Shown in pieces: positions 1-8,607 of a stretch of 64,000 nt of DNA (positions are counted from its first letter, which is position 1; each line of letters begins with the position of its first letter). Origin of the DNA: Sva-07 sp963698565 (GTDB lineage Bacteria; Actinomycetota; Acidimicrobiia; Acidimicrobiales; Ilumatobacteraceae); contig CAVORH010000003.1 of NCBI GenBank assembly GCA_963698565.1, positions 62,001-126,000 on the forward strand, in the 5' to 3' direction. Under the pieces are notes generated by a model that saw only the letters and a list, made by a program, of their open reading frames with translations, did no database searches and had not been told where the DNA came from. Made by a program: the position numbers and the translations under genes.

Positions 1-1
1 C

Positions 2-907
<906 letters not shown>

Positions 908-914
908 GGCGGTC

Positions 915-1547
915 ATGGACGGCGACATGGTCGACCCGCCCGAGAAGGCAGACCCGTCCGACGTCTCGAACGACGAGTTCGAGACGTCGGCGGCGGCGTC
1001 AGCAGACGATGAGTTCGACGACCTCGTCGAGCGGGCCAGCGAGATCGACGACGTGACCGACTCGATGCGGCGCCCCGCCGAACCCGGCGACGACTTCGAC
1101 GCGATCGTCGGCGAGATCGACTACTCCGATGTCGACGTACCCGCACTGCTCGCCGAGCGTGAGGAGTACAAGGGCCTCGCTCAACGGGTCCAGGCCGACT
1201 TCGACAACTACCGGCGTCGGGCGGCGGCGCAGTCGCTCGCCGAGGCCGACCGGGCATCGGGTCGGCTCGCCGAGGCGTTGCTCCCGGTGCTCGACGCCGC
1301 CGAGGCGGCGTACCTGCGTCACCCCGAGGAGGTCGGCCCGCTGCTCAACCAGATGCTGGTCGAGCTGAAGAAGCACGGACTCGAAACCCTCGATCTCGAG
1401 GACAAGCCGTTCGACCCCGAGTTCGCCGAGGCGGTGGCCCACGAGCCGGGCGACGGAGGCGAGCCGATCGTCGCCGAGGTGTTGCGCAGCGGCTACACCT
1501 GGAAGGGCAAGGTCCTGCGCGCCGCCATGGTCAAGACCAGGGACTGA
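915..1547 (+). CDS. grpE: Nucleotide exchange factor GrpE
   Basis: Nucleotide exchange factor that releases ADP from DnaK. The protein has 210 residues: an acidic, disordered first third, a coiled-coil region around LLAEREEYKGLAQRVQADFDNYRRR (in part), and the C-terminal beta domain with the hallmark FDPEFAEAV and YTWKGKVLRAAMV. The ATG lies 7 nt after the dnaK stop, consistent with co-transcription. The stop codon lies inside the 12-bp palindrome CTGAGTACTCAG (1544-1555), which opens the 50-nt gap before dnaJ; the gap otherwise holds only the dnaJ ribosome site. The family assignment is secure. Confidence 0.95.
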   Translation: MDGDMVDPPEKADPSDVSNDEFETSAAASADDEFDDLVERASEIDDVTDSMRRPAEPGDDFDAIVGEIDYSDVDVPALLAEREEYKGLAQRVQADFDNYRRRAAAQSLAEADRASGRLAEALLPVLDAAEAAYLRHPEEVGPLLNQMLVELKKHGLETLDLEDKPFDPEFAEAVAHEPGDGGEPIVAEVLRSGYTWKGKVLRAAMVKTRD

Positions 1548-1597
1548 GTACTCAGCGGGACTGACCCCTGATGTGATCCGAGAGGAGGTGATCACCG

Positions 1598-2734
1598 ATG
1601 ACTGCACAACGTGAATGGTTCGAGAAGGACTACTACCAGACGCTGGGCGTCGAGAAGGGCGCGACCGCCAAGGAGATCACCAAGGCGTATCGCAAGCTCG
1701 CCCGCGACCTCCACCCCGACAAGAACCCTGGCGACGCCGTCGCCGAGGAGAAGTTCAAGGACCTCGCCGCCGCCTACGACGTCCTCGGCGACGAGGCCAA
1801 GCGCAAGGAGTACGACGAGGTCCGTGCGATGGGGCCGATGGCCGGCATGGGCGGACGCGGAGCACCCGGCGCCGGAGGGTTCACCTTCAACGTCGAGGAC
1901 ATGGGTGGTGGCGGTCTCGGCGACCTCTTCGGCAACATGTTCGGCCGCGGCGCTCCGGGGCGAGGCCGGGGCGGTGCAGCATCCGGCGTCGGTCCCCGGC
2001 GGGGATCCGACATCACGGCGCAGCTGACGGTCTCGTTCGAGGACGCCGCCCGCGGCATCACCACCACCCTCTACCTCACCACCGACGCCCAGTGCTCGAC
2101 CTGCCAGGGATCGGGCGCGAAGCCGGGCACGTCGCCGGTGATGTGTTCGGCCTGCGGAGGCCGCGGTGTGGTCGACGACAACCAGGGCATGTTCTCCTTC
2201 TCCACGCCGTGCCGGGTCTGTGGTGGCCAGGGCGTGCGCATCGAGGACCCGTGCCCCACCTGCCGGGGGTCGGGGATCGAAGCACGCCAACGCGAGGTCA
2301 AGACCCGCATCCCCGCGGGGGTCAAGGACGGCCAGACCATCCGGCTGAAGGGTCGAGGCGGGCCCGGACGCAGTGGCGGTCCGGCCGGTGATCTCCTCGT
2401 GGAGCTCAAGGTGATGCCGCACGCCCTGTTCGGTCGCAGCGGCGACAATCTCACGGTGACCGTGCCGGTCACCTTCGCCGAAGCTGCGCTCGGCGGCGAC
2501 ATCGACGTGCCGACCCTCGACGGCCCTCGGGTGACGTTGCGTCTCAAGCCCGGCACCCCGTCGGGGAGTCGACACCGTGTGCGCGCCAAGGGCATCTCCA
2601 CCGCGAAGCACACCGGTGACCTGATCGTCACCGTCGAGGTGCAGGTCCCGACCGAACTGAACGACGAACAACGTGCGGCGGTCGAGCAGTTCGCCGCAGC
2701 CACTACGGTGAATCCGAGGAGTTCACTGCCATGA
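1598..2734 (+). CDS. dnaJ: Co-chaperone DnaJ (Hsp40)
   Basis: Hsp40 co-chaperone that delivers clients to DnaK and stimulates its ATPase. The order is J domain (residues about 9-75, with the HPD tripeptide in DLHPDKNPG), a Gly/Phe-rich linker, four CxxCxGxG zinc repeats (CSTCQGSG, CSACGGRG, CRVCGGQG, CPTCRGSG) and the C-terminal client-binding domains. At 378 residues it is of normal full length, and the long Gly-rich linker is typical of actinobacterial DnaJ1. A strong GAGGAGG-type ribosome site (about 1581-1587) precedes the ATG. The stop TGA (2732-2734) overlaps an ATG at 2731 that looks like the original start of hspR. Confidence 0.96.
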   Translation: MTAQREWFEKDYYQTLGVEKGATAKEITKAYRKLARDLHPDKNPGDAVAEEKFKDLAAAYDVLGDEAKRKEYDEVRAMGPMAGMGGRGAPGAGGFTFNVEDMGGGGLGDLFGNMFGRGAPGRGRGGAASGVGPRRGSDITAQLTVSFEDAARGITTTLYLTTDAQCSTCQGSGAKPGTSPVMCSACGGRGVVDDNQGMFSFSTPCRVCGGQGVRIEDPCPTCRGSGIEARQREVKTRIPAGVKDGQTIRLKGRGGPGRSGGPAGDLLVELKVMPHALFGRSGDNLTVTVPVTFAEAALGGDIDVPTLDGPRVTLRLKPGTPSGSRHRVRAKGISTAKHTGDLIVTVEVQVPTELNDEQRAAVEQFAAATTVNPRSSLP

Positions 2735-2779
2735 GCTGCAACCGACGCGAACGAACGGACCCGGACCCGGGCGGTCTAC

Positions 2780-3142
2780 GTGATCTCCGTCGCCGCGGAG
2801 CTGGCCGGCATGCACCCGCAGACCCTGCGCATCTACGAGCGCCGCGGCCTGGTCACCCCGGCACGAACCGAGGGCGGCAACCGCCGCTACAGCGACGCCG
2901 ACATCGCCATCCTGAAGCGGATCTCCGAACTCACCGACGAGGGAATGAACCTCGAAGGCATCCGTCGCGTCATGCACCTCGAGATCGAGAACGCCCGCCT
3001 CCGAGCCGAACTCGACCACGCACGCGACATCGCGAAGCACGCCATCGAAGCTGCAGAGGGCCGTCGGTCCGGTGCCGATCTCGTCCCGCTGCGTCAGGCC
3101 GTGGCCGTGTTCGGCCAGCGTCCGTCGATCTTCGACGACTGA
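2780..3142 (+). CDS. hspR: Heat-shock repressor HspR, MerR family; start possibly displaced by an indel
   Basis: MerR-type repressor that, with DnaK as corepressor, shuts off the dnaK operon and clpB in actinobacteria. The helix-turn-helix core is clear: ISVAAELAGMHPQTLRIYER, then RGLVTPARTEGGNRRYS, followed by a helical C-terminus. The first start codon in this frame is the GTG at 2780, which has no ribosome site and cuts into the conserved N-terminus: the preceding codons still read RAVYV, as in HspR homologues. An ATG at 2731, overlapping the dnaJ stop and preceded by GAGGAG, has the right position and signals but lies one frame off. The likely original protein is MSCNRRERTDPDP joined to AVYVISVAA, so one extra base is suspected between 2731 and 2780. 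Confidence 0.85.
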   Translation: MISVAAELAGMHPQTLRIYERRGLVTPARTEGGNRRYSDADIAILKRISELTDEGMNLEGIRRVMHLEIENARLRAELDHARDIAKHAIEAAEGRRSGADLVPLRQAVAVFGQRPSIFDD

Positions 3143-3191
3143 CGGCTCGCTCGGCTTCGGCGGCTGCGCCCTCGAAGCACGACCGCTGTGA

Positions 3192-4214
3192 TCAGCGCTC
3201 GCCAGACGTCCTGCGACGAGGCAGGAAGCGGCTGGCCATCCGCTTGAGCGGCCCGATCGTTGCGGGAGACGTGGGCGGTGGCAGGCTCGACACGCGCTCC
3301 ACCGCCCACGGCCGATCGTGGGGATCGACGGCGGGAGCGAGCGGGGTGAGCATGTCGACGGGCCGCAGACGTCCGGCCAGCCCGGCCGCACCGACCGCCG
3401 CGCCCAGGGCCACGCACTGGCGTTCCGGTGCTCGCAGATCGTGCGGAGGAAACGCCGGATACGGGGTGCCCGCGAGCCAGAGCGCCTCGATGTCGTCATG
3501 GGCGTGCACCGATTCGTCGAGCGAGTCGACGAATCGGTGCAGCTCGGCCAGCAACTCCGCTGCGTCGTCGATGTCGTCGAACCAGCTCGTGGAGAAGCTG
3601 TCGGTGGCCAGCAGCAGCGTCGGGGCGACGCGACCGACCGAGTCGACGGCGCCCGCGACCACGGGCTGGCCGGCGGCGCACAGCAGCTCGAACGACTCAT
3701 CGGTCGCGCTGTCGCGTCGGACGCGCGACACGTCGGTTCCCACGACGCGGGCCAGAGCGATCGGGCTCGGCTCGGCGGTGACGTCGGCGAAGCCGGCACG
3801 TTCGGCGAGGTGCTCCAGGCGGCGCACGAACGGCTCGTCCCATCGCACCGCCACCAGCCAGCGGCGCGGGCCGTCGTCGAGCAACACCGTCGACGCCACA
3901 CCATGTCGCCGCATCAGTTCGTCCCTCGTCGTGTTCAGCTCGGCTCCCGTCCGGCCGGTGACGTCGATCCGGTGCAACGTGCTCGCCGGTGGGAAGGTGG
4001 CGATGCGTGTGGTCTGGCCGAGGACGCCGAGATCGGCGCGGACGCGTACGAGCGCATCGACGACCGATCGATCGTCGGTCACGTCGGTCACCGCCACCTC
4101 GGCACTCGCAGCCAGCCTGCCGTCCTGGGCGGCAGCCAAGCGGACGCCGCGGACCACGTGACGCGTGAACTCGATCCCGACGCCGTCGCCACGCTGGGAC
4201 AACACCGGGCTCAT
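3192..4214 (-). CDS. Putative actin-like/PilM-like protein of the envelope cluster
   Basis: A 340-residue soluble protein of unknown function. The N-terminus VGIEFTRHVVRGVRLAAA is reminiscent of the first phosphate loop of PilM/FtsA-type actin-fold proteins (IGIDIGxxxVKAVEL). The region CVALGAAVGAAGLAGRLRPVD near the C-terminus resembles the end of that fold. The match is by eye and weak, and no other family was recognised. The tail is basic. The ATG overlaps the stop of the FHA/EssC-like gene by 4 nt (ATGA), so the two are translationally coupled and probably work together. It ends 50 nt before hspR, convergent with it. Confidence 0.6.
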   Translation of the reverse strand: MSPVLSQRGDGVGIEFTRHVVRGVRLAAAQDGRLAASAEVAVTDVTDDRSVVDALVRVRADLGVLGQTTRIATFPPASTLHRIDVTGRTGAELNTTRDELMRRHGVASTVLLDDGPRRWLVAVRWDEPFVRRLEHLAERAGFADVTAEPSPIALARVVGTDVSRVRRDSATDESFELLCAAGQPVVAGAVDSVGRVAPTLLLATDSFSTSWFDDIDDAAELLAELHRFVDSLDESVHAHDDIEALWLAGTPYPAFPPHDLRAPERQCVALGAAVGAAGLAGRLRPVDMLTPLAPAVDPHDRPWAVERVSSLPPPTSPATIGPLKRMASRFLPRRRTSGER

Positions 4215-7021
4215 GACGGTTCCTCGTGAGTGCCGAACCGTGTCGTTGGTTCCGGGAGCCGTTGAGGCAGCGAGGTCGTGATCGGTCGATCGGGAACCGC
4301 CAGTTGGACGAGCCGCTCGCCGGGAACCTGCCGGCACCGCCCGCGGGGGCCGTCGACGGGGTGGGACACGCCGAGGCGATGAGCGTCGGCAGGATCGGCC
4401 ATCGTGGCGACGTACCGCTGGGCTGCGGGAGCGAGCAGCGGCCCAGGGGCATCGACCGACCGTGCGATCGCGACGATTGAGCAACGGTTCTCGACGGCGG
4501 CGGCGCCGATGAGTGCGGCATCGAGTTGGTCAGCCTGTCCGGCTGCGGCGGCGAGGGTACGCAGTCGGCCCACATCGTCGATGAGGACCACCAGGGTGGG
4601 ATCGGAGCCGGTGCGCGTTCGCGTCAGCAACGCGATGAGCGCGGCGATGTCGTCCGCACGCTCGGGGTCGACGACCAGCGAGCACTGCGACAGCGATTCG
4701 ACCACCCGGCGACGGCCTGCGGAACGATCGGTGAACGCCAGCGCGACCTCGTCGTCGCCGAAGCGATCGACGAGGCCGAGCACGATCGTGGAGATCACGT
4801 CGTCGACACCGGAGCGAATCGCCCCGAAGGCGAGGACGATGCCCGGGTCCGGCTGCCACCACAGCGCGAGCGGCTCGGCGGCGGGGGAGTCGACGAGCCC
4901 GATCGGAATCCCGTCGCCGGCGTGCGTGGTGAACAACTCGTCGGTGTCGACATGATCCGGGAGGCGATGAGGGAGCATCGAGGCGACATCGAGATCTCCC
5001 GCCGCCAGCGACAGCGAGTGAGCGATCCGCTCGGCCTCCGCCTGTGCTGCCGTGTCGTTGCGTGTGCGTTGTTCGAGGCGGTGCTCGAGCGGTGTCAGCT
5101 GGCGGCCGAGCACGGCCGGGCGCAGGCTCAGACCCGATGGGGCGGCGAGGCGGTCGAGTTGAAAGGTCGGCGAGGTCGTTCCGCCGCCGACCGCGAGGCT
5201 CGCGAGCCGGTCCGCCGCCGGCCCCGTGACCGCGATCGTGCTCTCGAACGCTCGAGACGCAGGAGGTTGATCGGCGAGGGCGACCACCCTGAGCCCCTCG
5301 ATCGCCTCGGGTCCGACCGTGGCCGCCAACAAGGCGTTCGCGAGCCCAGGATCGGCCGAGCTGTCGACGGTCACCAGGATGTGTCGGGGGTGGTCGGGTC
5401 GTCTCGACAGGTGGCGAAGTCGAGCGATGAGTCGATCCGGCTCGATGGCGTCGATGTCCGCTGCGGTCAGATCCGGATCGGTCGCATGCGGAATCGCGTC
5501 GAGGCCCCATCGGCTGCCGTGCCGCGGGCCCGCCAGATCGAGGACCCGTGTCGACACCGGATCGGCGGAACTGCAGGCGGCCAGCACCACAGCGGACGCG
5601 GTTCGCTCCACGTTGTCGGAGTCCGAGCCGCTCACCACGACGTTGCCCGCGCCGAGATCGACCGTGACCGCGTCGGCGCCTCGATGGCCCACCACGACTG
5701 CGGACAGATCGTCGTCGTCCCAACGGCGCCGGATCGCGTCGCTCGACAGGTCGCCGAGCAGGTCGGCCAGTGACCGGGCGGGTCCGTCGGTCTCGGGTGG
5801 AGCGAGTGTCGTGGGGAGATCGACGTCGGCGAGCGGTGCGATCGCGCGAGCGATGTCACCGGCGACCGCCGCCTCGGTGAGCGCGAGCATCACGCCGTCG
5901 GTGTCGTTGCGGCTCGTCAGGGCAGCGACCCGCCAGGTGTCGTTGCCGGTGCGGGTGATCATGGTCGTGCACAGCGCAGGAGCGCTTGCGGGGTCATCGC
6001 AGAGGGCGATGACACGCAGTTCGGCGGGCGGGGACGCCAGCACGGTCCGAAGCGGTGAGTTGCGCCGTTGCCACATGCTCGCGTCGTCGATCACGAGCAG
6101 CGTCAGGTGGGCCGACGGCCACGGCATGGACGCCAGGAGCCGATGCTCGACCGCCTCGGTGGTCCACTTCGTGATGGCGCCGGATTCACTGAGGATCGTG
6201 GGCGGGCCGCCCAGGCGGAGATGGGGCAGCCACTTCGCCCACTCCCACTCGGCGACCCGATCGGGGCTCGTCACGATTGCCACGTCGAGATCGGCCGGAC
6301 CGTGCAGCGTCGCTGCCTCGACGAGGATCGTGCGGGCGATCGCCGTGCGTTCGTCGTCCGCCCCGGTGACGGCGACCGCTCGTTCGCCGTAGAGGTCGAG
6401 TTCGAGCGGGATCGGGCTGCCGTCCTCGTCGGGTCGCAGCCCGATCGGGATCGCGTACGCGTCGGGCTGGCCCGGCCGTCGCTGCCAGAGCGACGGCAGC
6501 GCCGACATCGCGTCGCGACGAGCGTCGATCAGCGGCAGCCGCGCCGGCTCCCCCGAGCGTCGCGGTGGTCGACTGAACGGCACGGTGCCGTCGGCCTCGG
6601 CGGAGCCGAGCCGGCGGCTCTCGAACGGTCGCCGCCGATCGATCACGAACGCGCGACCTGCCGCCGTGACGATCTCGTCGCGCCAGGGCCCGGGTGCTCG
6701 GAGCTCGGACCCGTCGAGCCGCACCCCGTTGCTCGAGGCCGGCGCATCGAGGGTCACGACGCCGTCCGGTTCGATCACGACTTCGAGTGCCGTCGTCTCC
6801 ACCGGAGCGAAAGCGAGTTCATCGGCGCCCGCACGGCGACCGGGTCCGATCCGGTAGCTGCCGAGCGACAAGGTCGCGACCCGGCCTGCGCCGCTGCCGG
6901 CGATCTGGACCAGTTGCACGTCGTCGGCACCGGTGGCCTCCGGTGCGGGCGGATCGGTGACCACCAGCGATCCGAGCATGAGGCCGACTCGATCGAGCGG
7001 TGTGCTGCAGTCGACCACCAC
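4211..7021 (-). CDS. FHA-domain, EssC/EccC-like protein with degenerate ATPase domains
   Basis: A 936-residue protein built like the type VII secretion ATPases EssC/EccC. An N-terminal FHA domain comes first (about residues 40-130, with PASSNGVRLDGSEL), then the conserved LPSLWQRRP region and about three FtsK-like modules. None of the modules keeps a Walker A motif: the expected loops read AVTGADDERTAIAR, VVSGSDSDNVERTA and AFGAIRSGVDDVIS, with no GK(S/T). Walker B-like strands remain (TLLVIDDASM, VVLIDDVGRL). It is therefore probably a non-hydrolysing scaffold. The GTG at 7021 lacks the ubiquitin-like N-terminal segment found in this family; that segment is encoded just upstream in another frame (7022-7157). 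It is coupled to the downstream PilM-like gene. Confidence 0.7.
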   Translation of the reverse strand: MVVDCSTPLDRVGLMLGSLVVTDPPAPEATGADDVQLVQIAGSGAGRVATLSLGSYRIGPGRRAGADELAFAPVETTALEVVIEPDGVVTLDAPASSNGVRLDGSELRAPGPWRDEIVTAAGRAFVIDRRRPFESRRLGSAEADGTVPFSRPPRRSGEPARLPLIDARRDAMSALPSLWQRRPGQPDAYAIPIGLRPDEDGSPIPLELDLYGERAVAVTGADDERTAIARTILVEAATLHGPADLDVAIVTSPDRVAEWEWAKWLPHLRLGGPPTILSESGAITKWTTEAVEHRLLASMPWPSAHLTLLVIDDASMWQRRNSPLRTVLASPPAELRVIALCDDPASAPALCTTMITRTGNDTWRVAALTSRNDTDGVMLALTEAAVAGDIARAIAPLADVDLPTTLAPPETDGPARSLADLLGDLSSDAIRRRWDDDDLSAVVVGHRGADAVTVDLGAGNVVVSGSDSDNVERTASAVVLAACSSADPVSTRVLDLAGPRHGSRWGLDAIPHATDPDLTAADIDAIEPDRLIARLRHLSRRPDHPRHILVTVDSSADPGLANALLAATVGPEAIEGLRVVALADQPPASRAFESTIAVTGPAADRLASLAVGGGTTSPTFQLDRLAAPSGLSLRPAVLGRQLTPLEHRLEQRTRNDTAAQAEAERIAHSLSLAAGDLDVASMLPHRLPDHVDTDELFTTHAGDGIPIGLVDSPAAEPLALWWQPDPGIVLAFGAIRSGVDDVISTIVLGLVDRFGDDEVALAFTDRSAGRRRVVESLSQCSLVVDPERADDIAALIALLTRTRTGSDPTLVVLIDDVGRLRTLAAAAGQADQLDAALIGAAAVENRCSIVAIARSVDAPGPLLAPAAQRYVATMADPADAHRLGVSHPVDGPRGRCRQVPGERLVQLAVPDRPITTSLPQRLPEPTTRFGTHEEPS

Positions 7022-7157
7022 GGTCGTCGACGCGGGCCAGGCGCGGTACGGCTTGACCGGTCACCTCTCCGATCAGGTCACCGAGGGTGCTGTCGGGATC
7101 GTGTGCCCCGACGTGGACGTCGGCGTCGCCGTGAGGTGTGCGCACCACGATGTCCAT
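7022..7157 (-). pseudogene. Out-of-frame N-terminal segment of the EssC-like gene
   Basis: This stretch reads MDIVVRTPHGDADVHVGAHD and continues to TGQAVPRLARVDD, which looks like the ubiquitin-like first domain (YukD-like fold) of EssC-type proteins. The next expected residues (a VVVD segment and PLDRVGLMLGSLVV) are found one frame over, beginning at the GTG at 7021. Dropping one base after the GACGAC near 7027 joins the two into one protein. A TAGTCT -10 box lies 7 nt before the ATG at 7157, a leaderless-type arrangement that supports this ATG as the real start of the gene. Confidence 0.55.
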
Positions 7158-7323
7158 CACTGCGAGACTAGAGCGGTCGTCGGGGCGCTCGCGCCCCGTT
7201 CCCTTTCGTCGCGCTGTGGTCCGGCGTCTTGCGAGAATCCAGACATTTCACTCAAGTCGCAGAATCGGGCGACCGATGACCCAGACGTGAGTTTCCGCCA
7301 CTCGCTCCACTGTTGAGGCTTCC

Positions 7324-8607
7324 GTGACCCTGACGACTGTCACCTGGCGTCAAGCCGTTGCTGCCATCGCAGCGACGCTGCTTGCGCTGTTCGCAGTCAT
7401 GGTCGTGGTGCGTTCCGATGGCCTGCCGGCAGTCGATGCAGCATCGGCACGGGCAACGGCATGGTTCGTCCATCAGCCGACCGGGCGTGTCGTCCTGGTC
7501 GACGGCTACGGGGGGCGGGCGTTGGCGAGTCTCGACTCAGGTGCACAGGGTGACGAACTCACGGTGGCCGAAGGCGGACAGGGGGCCTACCTCTTGAACG
7601 ACGCGACGGCTGAAGCTCAGGCCATCGACTCGGTCGAGTTGCGGCTGGGGACGCCGTTCGGTCTCACGGCTCTGGGCGGGGGTCGGGCGCTGTCCGGCGT
7701 CGGCCGAGCGGGCCTCGTCGTCGTCAACCCCGATGAGAACGATGCCAACGTGGTGCCGGCCGACGGTGAGCCCGTTGCGTTCACCGTCGACGCCGGTACG
7801 ACGACGCGGATCTCACCCGACGGATCGATCTGGTCGGTGGTCGGTACCGAACTGCGGCGGACGACATCGTCCGCGACGCAGACGATCGACCTCGGTGTGT
7901 CCGGCGCGGAACTCACGCTCGTCGGCACCGTGCCGTTCGTTCTCGACGCGGAGAACCGGCGCGCCCGCCTCGGCGAGGGTGCCTGGCAAACGCTGCCCAC
8001 CGACGTCGATCCGAGCGAGATCCTTGCGCAGGTGCCCGGTCCCGTCGCCGATTGCGGCTGGGTCGGTGCCAACGATCAGCTCTGGTGTGTGTCGACCTCG
8101 GGCCTCGATCAGTCGGTCACGATCGCCGGTCTCGACATGGACGGGTCCGACCTGCTCGCGATCGGTGGGGACGCGGCGGCGCTCGTTCGGCGCGGGCCCA
8201 CATCGATCGTCCGCTTCGATTGGCGCACCGGCACGATCCTCGGTGATCCCACCTCGGTCACCGCCGACGCCACCTTGGCCGTGACGGCGAACGTCGACCT
8301 CGTGTGGGTCGACGACGTCGACGGAGACTTCGTGTGGGGTGTCAACCCGTGGGGCACCCAGGCGATCGACAAGAACGCCCAGGGCATCCTGGTGCTCGGC
8401 GCGGACGGCGACCTGATCGAGGAAGGTGAGTCCGGCCAGGCGACATCCGGCGCCGACGACAGACGCGGCGAGCGAACCGGAGACCCGGGAGCCCGACGAC
8501 AACGGGATCGACGATCCGCCGGTTGCGGTCGACGATTCGGTCACGGCGCGATCGGGCGCGTCGGTACCCGTCCAGGTGACGGTCAACGACTACGACCCCG
8601 ATGGTGA
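7324..8607 (+). CDS. N-terminal part of the Ig-repeat surface protein: membrane anchor and beta-propeller-like domain
   Basis: The true coding part runs to about 8430-8470. The protein starts with a single membrane segment (AVAAIAATLLALFAVMVVV, residues 11-29) and continues with short repeated strands such as TGRVVLVDGYGGRALASL and PDGSIWSVVGTELRR that resemble a beta-propeller. At DLIEEGESGQATSGADD the sense changes: the rest of this frame (RRGERTGDPGARRQRDRR) is Arg-rich nonsense, while the frame opened by a GTG at 8426 continues with an acidic linker and Ig-like repeats. The two are most simply one gene with a +1 shift. The GTG start at 7324 has a GAGG ribosome site. Transcription is divergent from the EssC-like gene; the region 7158-7323 holds both promoters. 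Confidence 0.65.
   Translation: MTLTTVTWRQAVAAIAATLLALFAVMVVVRSDGLPAVDAASARATAWFVHQPTGRVVLVDGYGGRALASLDSGAQGDELTVAEGGQGAYLLNDATAEAQAIDSVELRLGTPFGLTALGGGRALSGVGRAGLVVVNPDENDANVVPADGEPVAFTVDAGTTTRISPDGSIWSVVGTELRRTTSSATQTIDLGVSGAELTLVGTVPFVLDAENRRARLGEGAWQTLPTDVDPSEILAQVPGPVADCGWVGANDQLWCVSTSGLDQSVTIAGLDMDGSDLLAIGGDAAALVRRGPTSIVRFDWRTGTILGDPTSVTADATLAVTANVDLVWVDDVDGDFVWGVNPWGTQAIDKNAQGILVLGADGDLIEEGESGQATSGADDRRGERTGDPGARRQRDRRSAGCGRRFGHGAIGRVGTRPGDGQRLRPRW

Noticed and set aside
2731..4161. Long plus-strand reading frame from the ATG at 2731
   Set aside because: After about 13 codons it is Arg/Ser-rich and lies antisense to the PilM-like gene. Only its first codons may belong to hspR.
7040..7160. 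Programmed frameshift as the preferred reading of the GACGAC sites
   Set aside because: Asp-Asp codons are very common in this genome and the MMPL and hspR breaks do not use the same pattern; sequencing error is the more economical view.
8426..8607. Two overlapping independent genes instead of one broken gene
   Set aside because: The GTG at 8426 has no ribosome site, its first residues look non-native, and the first frame ends in nonsense; one gene with an indel is simpler, though this is not proven.
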